Assembly: GCF_001662875.1 (NCBI RefSeq)
Contig: NZ_JPVZ01000013.1
Coordinates: 1-64,000 of the forward strand
Origin: Thalassospira tepidiphila MCCC 1A03514
GTDB taxonomy: Bacteria > Pseudomonadota > Alphaproteobacteria > Rhodospirillales > Thalassospiraceae
Reading direction: 5' to 3'
Length of the DNA stretch: 64,000 bases
Shown here: in pieces, positions 29,361-38,102 of the stretch
Layout of the letters: the number at the start of each line of letters is the position of its first letter
How positions within the stretch are numbered: the first letter of the stretch is position 1
Notes under the pieces: generated by a model
The model's database searches: none
What the model saw: the letters and a program-made list of their open reading frames with translations, nothing else
What the model was told of the DNA's origin: nothing
Program-made: the position numbers and the translations under genes

Positions 29361-30266
29361 TCACTCAACGGGAAGTTGGTGCTTGTCCTTAGGCGACTTC
29401 AAGCTTGCCGAAGCCAGAATGGCGCCGCCAACGATCAAGATGCAGCCGGCGATAATAGCCGGCGTTGCAATCGCCTTGCCGAACGCAATCAACAAGCAGG
29501 TGCTGAGCAGCGGCGCACCGTAGGCCAGAACACCGAGGATCTGAATATCACCGTGTTTGGTGCCATGGTCCCAGACGAAGAATGCGGCCCCGACCGGGCC
29601 CAGTCCGAGCCCGAGAATAGCAAGCCATTGTCTGGCGTTCGGCGTTACCCAGTCTTCGATCATGCCATGCGTAACAAGGCCGAGAATGGCCGCACCTGCG
29701 CAAAACCCGCAGACTGCCCCCACCGGAACATTTCGATAGCGCCGGTTCACGACCGAGTAGCCTGACCACAGCAGGGAACAGACAATTGCCGCGCCATATC
29801 CCAGCGCAAATGCCGGATCAAAGGTCAGGGCTTGCCCTTTACCCACCAGAAGAACGGCACCAAACAACCCCAGAACAGCACCCCCGATATGCTGCCATTT
29901 CAAGCGTTCACCGGGCAAAAGTGTAGAAAACAAAACAATCAGCAGCGGCCAGAGATAGGCAATCAGACTGGCCTCAACCGCCGGGGCGTTTGCCAGCGCG
30001 ACAAAATAGAAAAAGTGATAGCCAAAAAGCCCCGCCACACCAAGCGCCCAGGCACCAAGTGGTTGACGCAAGGCGCGAACCACATCACCCCCACGGAACG
30101 TGATCCAGAGCGCACTGAAAATGCTGGCAATACCAAAGCACAAACTGACCAATTGAAACGGCGGGATGTCGGCCACTTCGGTCGTGAACAGGGCAAGCAT
30201 GGCCCAAAGAATTACGGCAACCGAACCGATCAAGGTTGCCTTACGTTTTTCATCCATCGCGCCCAT
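29361..30266 (-). CDS. DMT-superfamily exporter (YddG-like)
   Basis: About 300 aa with ten hydrophobic segments and two EamA halves. The opening KRKATLIGSVAVILWAMLALFT and the family-wide GYSVVNRRYRNVP helix end resemble the YddG aromatic-amino-acid/paraquat exporter. The substrate is only suggested by similarity in style. The first ATG (30266) is close to the GGG sequence, so a second ATG at 30257 with better spacing from GGGATGG may be the true start. It is flanked by genes of no obvious functional link. Confidence 0.85.
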   Translation of the reverse strand: MGAMDEKRKATLIGSVAVILWAMLALFTTEVADIPPFQLVSLCFGIASIFSALWITFRGGDVVRALRQPLGAWALGVAGLFGYHFFYFVALANAPAVEASLIAYLWPLLIVLFSTLLPGERLKWQHIGGAVLGLFGAVLLVGKGQALTFDPAFALGYGAAIVCSLLWSGYSVVNRRYRNVPVGAVCGFCAGAAILGLVTHGMIEDWVTPNARQWLAILGLGLGPVGAAFFVWDHGTKHGDIQILGVLAYGAPLLSTCLLIAFGKAIATPAIIAGCILIVGGAILASASLKSPKDKHQLPVE

Positions 30267-30371
30267 CCCGGTTTGCTGATTTTACAAACCGGAACATGCA
30301 CCTGTTTGACACCAAGGTCTTTGCCCAAACTCCGGAAGTTCGCGACAAGTACTTGGTGGGAAGTATGGGCC

Positions 30372-31148
30372 CTAAAAGGCCGTCGGATCGCGGCGGATCG
30401 ATCTGGGCGCGCAGCCAAACCGGCGGGAAAACGCACGCGAAAAGGCGCTTTGATCGGCAAATCCGACCGCATTTGCCAGATCGGACATCGAAAGGCGAAT
30501 TTCGGGATCACGCAAAAGCGCCATGGCCATTTGCAGGCGTTGCTCGGTCAGCCAGCGCATCGGGCTTGTCCCGATATATTTCTGAAAGGCACTAAACAGG
30601 CTGCTCTCCGATTGGGCGGCAATGGTCGCCATGTCGCTAATCGTGATGTCTTCGCCCAACCGGGCCTCCGCCCATGCCATGGTGCGGAGGAGCCTTGATG
30701 GCAGTGCCGCCATGCCAAAGGTATTCCCGCCACAGCTCTGACGGCTACGCAATAAAAGCGCTTTCAGGCAATCGAGCATATCAGTTTGGGATTCTTGATC
30801 GTGTAGCGGTGCGATTGCCTGCAACAGCGCGACCAGCCCCCTCTGATGCCCCAGCCCCACTTCAAGATACGTCGCAGCACTTCCATGGCGATGCCAAAGC
30901 GCCTCAAGACCGGTGCGATGGGCCAGATCGGCATCGACATCAAGCACAAGGAACCGGTTAAGTCCCTCGGCACGGTAGGCATGAGTTTTGCCCGCCTCGA
31001 CAAAGGCCAGTTGGCGACCGCACACTTCACCCCCACGCCCTTCAACCTCCATCTCAAGCTTGCCGAGCTCGGAAATGATGATCTGGTGGAAATCGCCGTG
31101 GCTATGGCTTTGTGCTTCGGGGCGGTATTGCCGCATGCTGTACTGCAT
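30372..31148 (-). CDS. AraC-family transcriptional regulator
   Basis: About 258 aa. The N-terminal cupin-like sensing region has histidines (QSHSHGDFHQIIISELG), followed by an AraC double HTH (~150-258) with SDMATIAAQSESSLFSAFQKYIGTSP and LANAVGFADQSAFSRAFSRRFG, ending in CAPRSIRR. The ATG at 31148 is preceded by GAGGATCCG and starts the cupin domain; longer readings add unlikely sequence. It is divergent from the EAL gene and same-strand with the YddG-like exporter, which it may control. Confidence 0.9.
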   Translation of the reverse strand: MQYSMRQYRPEAQSHSHGDFHQIIISELGKLEMEVEGRGGEVCGRQLAFVEAGKTHAYRAEGLNRFLVLDVDADLAHRTGLEALWHRHGSAATYLEVGLGHQRGLVALLQAIAPLHDQESQTDMLDCLKALLLRSRQSCGGNTFGMAALPSRLLRTMAWAEARLGEDITISDMATIAAQSESSLFSAFQKYIGTSPMRWLTEQRLQMAMALLRDPEIRLSMSDLANAVGFADQSAFSRAFSRRFGCAPRSIRRDPTAF

Positions 31149-31398
31149 CGGATCCTCGGTCTCGCAGATTGACGGGCAAACAATATCAGCGCTTTTCGCA
31201 ATGATAAATCCCTTCGCGCAGCGTCTTGATTGATCGCCTGCGGCAAACATCGCCGTACAGGATAAAGTGCCGTACAAATGTATTGATCGACGCAGGATTT
31301 ATTGTCACTGCGCACCATATGTTACAGTATGTTAATCAGAAGAATTGCCGATCAGGAAAAGCCAACGGCGCTACTAAGGACCAGACGGGGAGATTGAG

Positions 31399-32469
31399 GT
31401 GACCTATTGTGAAAAATGTGATGCGGTTCCTGAAATCGCACCTGCAAACGGGACACTCTTTCTCTGGCCGCCAGTTGCCCATACCACGGGCAAAATCCTG
31501 GCCGGTGCGAAATCAATCGGCATAGAGGTCGAAAAAACACCGTCTGTCGCAACCCTATCCATCCATTACACCCGTCCGGGTCTGCGAGCGCTGATTGATG
31601 CCATATCAGGCAATCTCCTTCCCGAAGAACTGTCTGACACCAAGGCATTGATCATGCCCGGCGTTCAGCGCCCCGAAATCGATGACATCGCCCAGATTAC
31701 AAGCCTTGGCGCGATCCGGGCGGCAATCGGCGCAGAATGGCTGGGCGATCTGTTGCGCGACAACCGGTTGAATTCGGTATTTCAGCCGATTTTTGACATC
31801 AATGACCTTGGCAAACCCTATGCCCATGAATGCCTTGTGCGCGGCGAAAGTGCGACCGGCGATGTAATCAATCCGGGCCAGCTTTTTGATGCGGCCCAGT
31901 CCGCGACCCTGCTGTTTCAGCTTGATCGCGCAGCACGTGCGGCCAATGTCCGCAATGCCCACAAGGCTGGCGTGAAAGGCAACCTGTTTATCAATTTCAC
32001 GCCGAGCTCGATCTATGATCCGGATTCTTGCCTGCGTTCGACCATCGAAGTCGTCGAGGAGTGCAATCTTGATCGCAGCAATGTTGTGTTCGAGGTGATT
32101 GAAACCGAAAAGGTCCGCAGCACGGCACATCTGAGCGCCATCCTTCAGTCCTATCGTGATTCGGGTTTCCGGGTTGCGCTTGATGATGTTGGATCAGGCT
32201 ATTCGACGCTGAACATGTTGCCGGAACTGCGTCCCGACATCATCAAGATCGACCGCGAACTGGTGGATCACGTCGATCATGACAAATTCAAACAGGCGAT
32301 TGTCAGCAAGCTGATCGCGCTGGCCAAGCAGCTTGATATCGAAGTCATCGCCGAAGGCATCGAGCGTGAGGAAGAACTCGATTTCCTGCGTGATCACGAT
32401 GTTGACTATGTGCAGGGCTTCCTTCTTGGCCGCCCTGCCCCAACACCGTTTGCTGCCAAGGCAGGCTAA
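31399..32469 (+). CDS. EAL-domain cyclic-di-GMP phosphodiesterase
   Basis: A 356-aa protein. The first ~120 residues are of unknown type and open with CEKC, followed by NGTLFLWPPVAHTTGKIL. From ~125 is an EAL domain. The signature motif is ECLVRG in place of EALVR, with the catalytic Glu kept. The other metal and catalytic residues appear intact: NFTPSS (Asn), FEVIETE (Glu), LDDVGSGYS (Asp-Asp), IKIDRELV (Lys) and IAEGIEREEEL. It should hydrolyse cyclic-di-GMP to pGpG. GTG start with GGGGAG upstream. No membrane helix. Confidence 0.88.
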   Translation: MTYCEKCDAVPEIAPANGTLFLWPPVAHTTGKILAGAKSIGIEVEKTPSVATLSIHYTRPGLRALIDAISGNLLPEELSDTKALIMPGVQRPEIDDIAQITSLGAIRAAIGAEWLGDLLRDNRLNSVFQPIFDINDLGKPYAHECLVRGESATGDVINPGQLFDAAQSATLLFQLDRAARAANVRNAHKAGVKGNLFINFTPSSIYDPDSCLRSTIEVVEECNLDRSNVVFEVIETEKVRSTAHLSAILQSYRDSGFRVALDDVGSGYSTLNMLPELRPDIIKIDRELVDHVDHDKFKQAIVSKLIALAKQLDIEVIAEGIEREEELDFLRDHDVDYVQGFLLGRPAPTPFAAKAG

Positions 32470-32484
32470 CCACGCCCGAAACGC

Positions 32485-33090
32485 CTAAACCCGGGCCATA
32501 TCAGCCAGTTCACGGCCGACCATCCGCTTGTAACTTGCCACGATCTCTTTGCCCTCACCGCGGGGAACGGCAATGGCAAGGCGCATGGTGGCTTCGCCGG
32601 AATACATGATCAGCAAACACCGTGCGGCGATTGTTTTGAAATCACCATCATTGTCGCGCACCCGCAGGATTGCCTTGGCCAGAAGGTCTGCATTTGTCCG
32701 GCTCACTTCCATTTCCATGTCGCGCAGCGTCTTGTCGGCTTGCGTTCCGGTCCAGATATCGCAAATCACCGGTTCGGCCAAGAACAGCTCGTAATAGGTG
32801 TCAATCAACCGATCAAAGGCGGCGAGTAAGGCATCTGGCGAGTTTATCTCTGCCAGTGCCTCTTCGATGCAATGCAGGGATTCGGCATTATAGCGATCAG
32901 CAAGCGCATGAACGATCGATGCCTTATCGGGGAAATACTGATAGAGCGAGCCGATGGAAATTCCCGCCTTTTCCGCGACCTCCCCCATCTTGATGGCATC
33001 ACTGCCTTGGGCTGAAATCAGCTCGCAGGCGACTTTCAGGATGGTGTCGACCCGTTCACGGCTTCTTTTTTGGGTCGGTGCGCGGCGCAT
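32485..33090 (-). CDS. TetR-family repressor
   Basis: A 201-aa TetR protein from the ATG at 33090. The N-terminal HTH is KRSRERVDTILKVACELI..DAIKMGEVAEKAGISIGSLYQYFPDK, a classic TetR fold. The rest is a helical ligand-binding domain. Upstream in-frame ATGs at 33147 and 33258 would give N-terminal extensions, and the latter would place the operators inside the gene. The chosen start gives the usual family length but lacks a strong Shine-Dalgarno. It is divergent from the NmrA-like gene, with two palindromes in the gap. Confidence 0.87.
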   Translation of the reverse strand: MRRAPTQKRSRERVDTILKVACELISAQGSDAIKMGEVAEKAGISIGSLYQYFPDKASIVHALADRYNAESLHCIEEALAEINSPDALLAAFDRLIDTYYELFLAEPVICDIWTGTQADKTLRDMEMEVSRTNADLLAKAILRVRDNDGDFKTIAARCLLIMYSGEATMRLAIAVPRGEGKEIVASYKRMVGRELADMARV

Positions 33091-33197
33091 TTTTTTCACG
33101 TTATCAGACAACGCGTTAGATCCTTTATCCTCGAAATATCCCGGCATCGAGACCCGGGTTTCACAGGCTTGTGATGGGCCAAAGCTCTTGACGATCA

Positions 33198-33220
33198 AAA
33201 TATGAGGATTTATCACATTT
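33198..33220. promoter_or_regulatory. Operator copy 1, imperfect 23-bp palindrome
   Basis: A 23-bp element starting AAATATGAGGA and ending TATCACATTT. It matches the neighbouring perfect palindrome in 20 of 23 positions. The two elements are 26 bp centre to centre in the TetR/NmrA divergent gap, as expected for two repressor dimers. Confidence 0.7.
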
Positions 33221-33223
33221 GGC

Positions 33224-33246
33224 AAATGTGAGGATTCCTCACATTT
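33224..33246. promoter_or_regulatory. Operator copy 2, perfect 23-bp palindrome
   Basis: Arms AAATGTGAGGA and TCCTCACATTT around a single central T are exact inverted repeats. Located 28 bp before the NmrA-like ATG and between the divergent TetR gene and its target. Typical TetR operator geometry; the binding protein is inferred. Confidence 0.8.
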
Positions 33247-33273
33247 CGAAAAACCCATTCAGGAGCCAATTTG

Positions 33274-34113
33274 ATGCCAACCAATCCCCGCTTTCTTGTT
33301 CTGGGCGCGACGGCGAAAACCGGCCGCCGCGTTACCGAAAAGCTCATTGCCCTTGGTCATGATGTGCGCGCTGTTTCACGCAGCACGACACCCGCCTTTG
33401 ACTGGACCGATCCAACGACATGGGATGATGCCCTGCGTGATCGCGATGCGGTCTATGTGACGTTCCAGCCCGATCTTGCCGTTCCAGGATCAGATGAGAT
33501 TATCGCAAGCTTTGCCAAGCGCGCGCTGATGCATGGCGCAAAACGCATTGTGATGTTATCTGGCCGCGGTGAAGAAGCCGCCCACCGTGCCGAAGACGCC
33601 ATGCGCCATTCCGGGGCGGATGCGACGGTGCTGCGTGCCAACTGGTTCTTCCAGAATTTCAACGAAGACCTGTTCCTGCCTTATATCCAGCAAGGTACCC
33701 TCGCCCTGCCTGCGGGTGACACGCCCGAACCGTTTGTTGATGCCAATGACATTGCCGAATGCGCGGTTGCCTGCCTGCTTGATAAAGGCCATATCGGCAA
33801 GACCTATGAGCTTTCCGGGCCGAGTGCTGTCACCTTTGCCGATGTGACTAAAATGATTTCCAGTGTTGCCAACCACCCGGTCAGTTTCGTGGCCATCACC
33901 GTTGATGAATTGGATGCCGGACTTGAAGCAGACGGTATGCCCGACGAAGTCCGTGGCCTGATCCGCTATCTGTTTTCCGAAGTTCTTGATGGCCGCAACA
34001 GCCAACCGACCAGCGATGTATATGAAATTCTCGGCCGTCAGCCCAACAGCCTGCGCAACTTCGTCGAAGAAACCGCGAAAACCGGTATCTGGGATGTTGC
34101 CAAACGCGCCTGA
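33274..34113 (+). CDS. NmrA-like NAD(P)-binding oxidoreductase
   Basis: A 279-aa atypical short-chain dehydrogenase-like protein. The N-terminal dinucleotide fold is RFLVLGATAKTGRRVTEKL (GxxxxxG type), followed by RIVMLSGRGEE and LRANWFFQNFNED, typical of NmrA/YwnB- or azoreductase-type NAD(P)H-binding proteins. The classical Tyr-x3-Lys catalytic motif is not visible, so it may be a redox sensor or a quinone reductase-like enzyme. The ATG at 33274 has AGGAG 8 bp upstream. It is divergent from the TetR gene and probably its target. Confidence 0.88.
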   Translation: MPTNPRFLVLGATAKTGRRVTEKLIALGHDVRAVSRSTTPAFDWTDPTTWDDALRDRDAVYVTFQPDLAVPGSDEIIASFAKRALMHGAKRIVMLSGRGEEAAHRAEDAMRHSGADATVLRANWFFQNFNEDLFLPYIQQGTLALPAGDTPEPFVDANDIAECAVACLLDKGHIGKTYELSGPSAVTFADVTKMISSVANHPVSFVAITVDELDAGLEADGMPDEVRGLIRYLFSEVLDGRNSQPTSDVYEILGRQPNSLRNFVEETAKTGIWDVAKRA

Positions 34114-34120
34114 TACAACG

Positions 34121-34162
34121 CAAACGGCGCGCAGCAATCATGTAGCGCGCCGTTTGGTTTAT
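34121..34162 (+). terminator. Rho-independent terminator after the NmrA-like gene
   Basis: CAAACGGCGCGC / GCGCGCCGTTTG 12-bp perfect stem around a 12-nt loop, followed by GTTTATTT. Confidence 0.8.
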
Positions 34163-34207
34163 TTAATGCCTGCTTGCCGGACGGCTACATCTGCCGCCAA
34201 GCAAAGA

Positions 34208-34924
34208 TCAGGAAAACAGTGTTTTGTTTTCTTCAATGATCTGGGGCAGACGTTCCATGGTGCCTGAAAGGTGCTTGCGCATCTCCAGGCTCGCCAACGC
34301 GCCATCACCGGACTGGACGGCGTCAATAATCGCCTTGTGACCTTCAAGCACCGAGACCATTTTGCCCGCACGTGGCAGATCAAGGGTTCGCACACGCGCC
34401 AAATGACCACTGCGTGCGGTGATCTGCAAATGCAGGTTTGACTGGTTTACCCCGTTAAACAAAGCCGCGTGGAAGGTTTCATCAAGCTGTTTGAACAGGT
34501 CGATCTGTTCGATATCGCCAACCAGTGCTTCCTGCATTTTGACAATGCCCTTGGCCTTGACGACAGCTGGGGAGTCCTTCGCCTCGGCCAATTGGCGGAC
34601 GACCTCGCACTCCGCAGCAACCCTGAGGAAATGTTCCTCGCGGATGCGGGCAACATCGATCTTGGTCACCACAGTACGCGACTGCGGATAGGACACCACC
34701 AGCCCATCTTGTTCAAGGCGCAAAATGGCTTCTCGTACGGGGGATTGGCTGACATTAAAGCTTTCAGCCAGTTCCGCCCGGACAAGGGTAGTTTCCGGTA
34801 GCAGGGACAGAGAAACAATCTGGTTACGGACTTCTTCATAGACCAGCGCAGATGCCGGAACATGCATGCTGGTCTTCACCGATCCGTCATGCATCGAAAT
34901 CAGTCCGCCCGTCGATGTGTTCAT
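34208..34924 (-). CDS. GntR-family regulator (FadR subfamily) of the TRAP operon
   Basis: About 238 aa. The winged HTH is at ~25-85, with LVYEEVRNQIVSLSLLPETT, ELAESFNVSQSPVREAILRLEQDGL and VVSYPQSRTVV, followed by an all-helical FCD ligand-binding domain. The ATG at 34924 has GGGAGA upstream; an ATG at 34945 is also in frame. It is the last gene of the leftward dctP-dctQ-dctM cluster, 55 bp after dctM. The ligand is probably the transported acid or sugar acid, which is not identified. Confidence 0.88.
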   Translation of the reverse strand: MNTSTGGLISMHDGSVKTSMHVPASALVYEEVRNQIVSLSLLPETTLVRAELAESFNVSQSPVREAILRLEQDGLVVSYPQSRTVVTKIDVARIREEHFLRVAAECEVVRQLAEAKDSPAVVKAKGIVKMQEALVGDIEQIDLFKQLDETFHAALFNGVNQSNLHLQITARSGHLARVRTLDLPRAGKMVSVLEGHKAIIDAVQSGDGALASLEMRKHLSGTMERLPQIIEENKTLFS

Positions 34925-34979
34925 GTTTTTGTGTCTCCCTGGCATTTGCCTACATGCCCCTGTTGGACTGAAATTGTCA

Positions 34980-36260
34980 TTACATCAATGTATTGGGCAA
35001 CAGCAATGTCAAAGCGGGTATTGCTGCCAGCAGAACGAAGAACAGCGCCATGGCAACAAAGAACGGAATGGATGCACGTGTGTATTCCCCGGTCTTAACC
35101 CCCAAAATGCCGCAGACCGTAAACATGATCACGCCGACTGGCGGCGTCAAACCGCCAAAGTTGATCAGGGTGACAATCAGAATACCCATATGCACCGGAT
35201 CATAACCGGCACTGACCAGAACCGGCATGACGATCGGGGTGACCAGAAGGATGTTGGCCGCACCTTCAAGGAACATGCCACTGACCACCAGCACCCCGAC
35301 AACAAGGATCAGGATCGCGGTTCTGTTTTCGGTCAATGTGGTGACAAATTCGGTGATCTGTTGCGGCGCGCGTTCAATCGTCATGGCATAGCCAAGCACT
35401 GCTGCCATGATGATCAGCAACATCACCATGCCAAGATCAGAGATCGAGCCAAAGATGGCTTCCTTGAGCCGGGCAAAGTTCAGCTCGCGATAGACAAACA
35501 ACCCGACGGCCAGCGCATAGAACACCAGAAACGCCCCGGCCTCTGTCGCGGTAAAGATACCAAAGCGGAACCCGACGATCAGGATAACCGGAAAGGCCAG
35601 TGCCCAGATGCTTTCAAAGAAGCTGGCCGTCAGTTCCTTGGCCTTGGGAAGTTCCGGCAGATCCGGCGTATAGCCGTTTTTGCGCGCAACAAGCCAGGAT
35701 GTGATCATCAAAACGATGGTCAGGAAAATGCCCGGCAACACACCGGCCAGGAACAGCCGCCCGATGGAAACTTCGTTGACAAAGCCAAACAGGATCAAGC
35801 CGATGCTGGGCGGGATGGTTGCGGTAATGATAGAACCAAAGGCCAGAACCGCCGCCGTGTTCGCCTTGGAATAGCCTTTCTTGATCATGCTGGGCCCAAG
35901 GAGGCGGGCCTCCATCGAGGCATCGGCAACGGCTGATCCCGAAATACCACCCATCATGAAACTCAGCACAATTGAAACCTGTGCCAGACCACCTGCCATC
36001 CAGCCGGTCAGAAGACTTGCAAACTTAACAAGGCGATGGGTGATCCCCGTCACGTTCATCAAATTGCCTGCCAGAATAAAGAACGGCACGGCCAGAAGCG
36101 GGAAGCTTTGTGTTGCAGTGACCATTTTCTGGATCACAACCGTCGGCGGCATCGCACCCGTCATGACAAAGACCGGAATGGAGGCAAGGCCAAGTGCAAA
36201 GGCAACCGGCATCCCGCAGACGAGGAAGACTGTGAATAAACCTGCAATCAACAACAGCAT
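34980..36260 (-). CDS. dctM: TRAP transporter large permease (DctM)
   Basis: A 426-aa inner-membrane protein with about 12 hydrophobic segments, typical of DctM, the ion-coupled channel of tripartite ATP-independent periplasmic transporters. The N-terminus LLLIAGLFTVFLVCGMPVAFALG and the internal VGVIMFTVCGILGVKTGEY, GGISGSAVADASM and LTPPVGV motifs are characteristic. Its start codon overlaps the dctQ stop by one base (TGATG), so translation is coupled. It works with DctP and DctQ encoded upstream; the substrate is not predictable. Confidence 0.95.
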   Translation of the reverse strand: MLLLIAGLFTVFLVCGMPVAFALGLASIPVFVMTGAMPPTVVIQKMVTATQSFPLLAVPFFILAGNLMNVTGITHRLVKFASLLTGWMAGGLAQVSIVLSFMMGGISGSAVADASMEARLLGPSMIKKGYSKANTAAVLAFGSIITATIPPSIGLILFGFVNEVSIGRLFLAGVLPGIFLTIVLMITSWLVARKNGYTPDLPELPKAKELTASFFESIWALAFPVILIVGFRFGIFTATEAGAFLVFYALAVGLFVYRELNFARLKEAIFGSISDLGMVMLLIIMAAVLGYAMTIERAPQQITEFVTTLTENRTAILILVVGVLVVSGMFLEGAANILLVTPIVMPVLVSAGYDPVHMGILIVTLINFGGLTPPVGVIMFTVCGILGVKTGEYTRASIPFFVAMALFFVLLAAIPALTLLLPNTLM

Positions 36261-36727
36261 CAGTTGATCTCCCTGTTGCGAATGCGTCGAATAAGTTGGG
36301 CAACCATGGTTCGGATCATCAACAGAATGCCGACAACCATCGAAGCATGAATATAAGAAGCATTAATCTGCGCGGCCCCGACCAGGCGCGGGTGCATCAA
36401 AATCATGTTTGTCCACGCATAGTTCAAAAGGAACGCAAGAAATCCGATAATCACCAGAATATTGATGATTTCCACCCATGCGCTTGCCCGTTTGGACAGG
36501 ATTTCACGCAATATCTGAAGACCGAAATGCCGGTCTTCCTGCATGGCAATGTCGGCAGCCAACATGCAAAGCCAGGCAAAGATCAGTTGCGCCATCTCGA
36601 CTGACCAGATGATCGGCGATCCCATGGCGCGCGCCACAGAGGCCACCGCCACAAGAATGACCACAGCGACAAGCAATATGCCGCCACAGGCAAACTCAAT
36701 CCGCTTGAGCATCAATTCAATTTCCAT
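36260..36727 (-). CDS. dctQ: TRAP transporter small permease (DctQ)
   Basis: About 155 aa with four hydrophobic helices. The family-typical central part is LIFAWLCMLAADIAMQEDRHFGLQIL. It joins DctM in the membrane complex. The ATG at 36727 was chosen because longer readings add a non-conserved stretch; an ATG at 36712 is also possible. Neither has a strong Shine-Dalgarno. It overlaps dctM by one base and lies 73 bp after dctP. Confidence 0.9.
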   Translation of the reverse strand: MEIELMLKRIEFACGGILLVAVVILVAVASVARAMGSPIIWSVEMAQLIFAWLCMLAADIAMQEDRHFGLQILREILSKRASAWVEIINILVIIGFLAFLLNYAWTNMILMHPRLVGAAQINASYIHASMVVGILLMIRTMVAQLIRRIRNREIN

Positions 36728-36799
36728 TGTGAAGTTTGAAGTGCGTTGCCCGGTGTAAAAGCAACGCACTTTCGCTAGGCTACCAGAAGACTTGTGGTC

Positions 36800-37780
36800 T
36801 TAGCGACCAAGAACCTTGTTAACAACAGCGGCTTCTGCTTCAAGCTCGAGCATCTGGTAAACCGGTTTGACGGCTTCCTTGAACGGTGCCAGATCAACTT
36901 CGCTGACCTCAACGCCACTTGCAGCAACGTCTTCAAGCGCCTTTTCGCCGAGTTCAATGGTCAGGGCCGAGGCATAGCGACCATTTTCCACGGCCAGGTC
37001 ACGAACGATTTTCTGGTTTTCCGGTGAAATTTCGTCCCAGGCTTCGGCACCGACAACCAGGGCGGTGACAAGCTGGATATGGCCGGTTTTGGTGACGTTC
37101 TTGATCACTTCATAAAGCTTGGCGTTCCAGATCGCGGTCGGCTGTGCTTCGGCGGCGTCAATCGTGCCAAGCTGAAGGGCACTGTAGACTTCGCCCCAGG
37201 CAATCGGGGTCGGTTCTGCACCCATCGCACGGATGGTTTCAATCCAGACCGGTGCACCGATGGTACGCATACGAACACCCGAAAGGTCGGCCGGGCTTGA
37301 AATCGGCTTTTGCGTCAGGGCATGGCGCGCGCCCTGATACCAGTTCGAGGCAATCATCACGAGGCCGGATTTTTCGCGCAGTTCTTCACCCCAGGAAATG
37401 TATTCATCCGAAAGGGCGAATTTGTCGGCCTGTTCATAGGTATCAAACAGGAACGGTGCCGACATGATCGCAAGCGACGGCACGAAGCTCGACAAGCGGG
37501 CGACATCGGTCACGGTGCCGACAGCAGCGCCCGCACGGGCCTGATCGATCATTTCAGTGGTGTCACCAAGCTGCGAGTTGTGGAAAATCTCGATCTCCAC
37601 ATCGCCGTTGGTTGCCTTTTCCACATCCGTTTTAAACTTTTCAAGTCCCTGTCCCATCGGATCATTCGGGGCCAGAACGGTCCCGATCCGAAGGGTTGTT
37701 GCCGCGTTTGCCGGCATGACGGCGGCCAGTGCGCCTGCGACGACTGCACACAGTCCGAGTGATTTCATAGTGAGTTTCAT
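36800..37780 (-). CDS. dctP: TRAP transporter substrate-binding protein (DctP)
   Basis: About 326 aa. A signal peptide (KLTMKSLGLCAVVAGALAAV, then PANAATT) sends it to the periplasm, where it captures the substrate and hands it to DctQM. The DctP family signature LAPNDPMGQGLEKFKTDVEK and the ISSPADLSGVRMRTIGAPV segment, with the Arg that contacts the substrate carboxylate, are visible. The ATG at 37780 is preceded by GGAGG at nine bases; the ATG at 37789 is too close to it. First gene of the operon. Confidence 0.94.
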   Translation of the reverse strand: MKLTMKSLGLCAVVAGALAAVMPANAATTLRIGTVLAPNDPMGQGLEKFKTDVEKATNGDVEIEIFHNSQLGDTTEMIDQARAGAAVGTVTDVARLSSFVPSLAIMSAPFLFDTYEQADKFALSDEYISWGEELREKSGLVMIASNWYQGARHALTQKPISSPADLSGVRMRTIGAPVWIETIRAMGAEPTPIAWGEVYSALQLGTIDAAEAQPTAIWNAKLYEVIKNVTKTGHIQLVTALVVGAEAWDEISPENQKIVRDLAVENGRYASALTIELGEKALEDVAASGVEVSEVDLAPFKEAVKPVYQMLELEAEAAVVNKVLGR

Positions 37781-38102
37781 TAGAGACATCCTCCCGATGG
37801 ATTGGCTTTTACCAAAATTGATATTTTAGTTGCTTTGAAATTCTAGGTATCTCGCCTCTATCTTGTCAACGAATTTCTCAAGCCTGTAACTTTGTTTATT
37901 TTCAATAACTTGATTGAAAATCACCCCCTTGCCATCGGGCAACTTGTCAGTGATCGGACAATGATGGCCGCAGACAAACGCGCCTGAATGCACGCCAATT
38001 AGACACCCTGCTCAGCGGGCGCGTTCAGAGGACGCGACAGCAAAAAGCCGCCTGATCAGATGGTTTGATCAGACGGCCAATAGAAAGACGGGGGATGTTA
38101 TT
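37781..38102. other. TRAP operon promoter region and AraC terminator
   Basis: The left part is AT-rich and should hold the dctP promoter and GntR site, but I see no clear FadR-type palindrome. The right part holds the terminator at 38042-38077. No ORF with a ribosome-binding site is seen. Confidence 0.5.
38042..38077 (-). terminator. Rho-independent terminator after the AraC gene
   Basis: Minus strand GCCG-t-CTGATCA / TGATCAG-g-CGGC stem followed by TTTTTG, 26 bp beyond the AraC stop. Confidence 0.8.

Noticed and set aside
34866-35936. A 356-codon open frame antisense to dctM
   Set aside because: It is opposite the dctM permease; its Lys/Gln/His-rich low-complexity translation is typical of a reversed hydrophobic gene.
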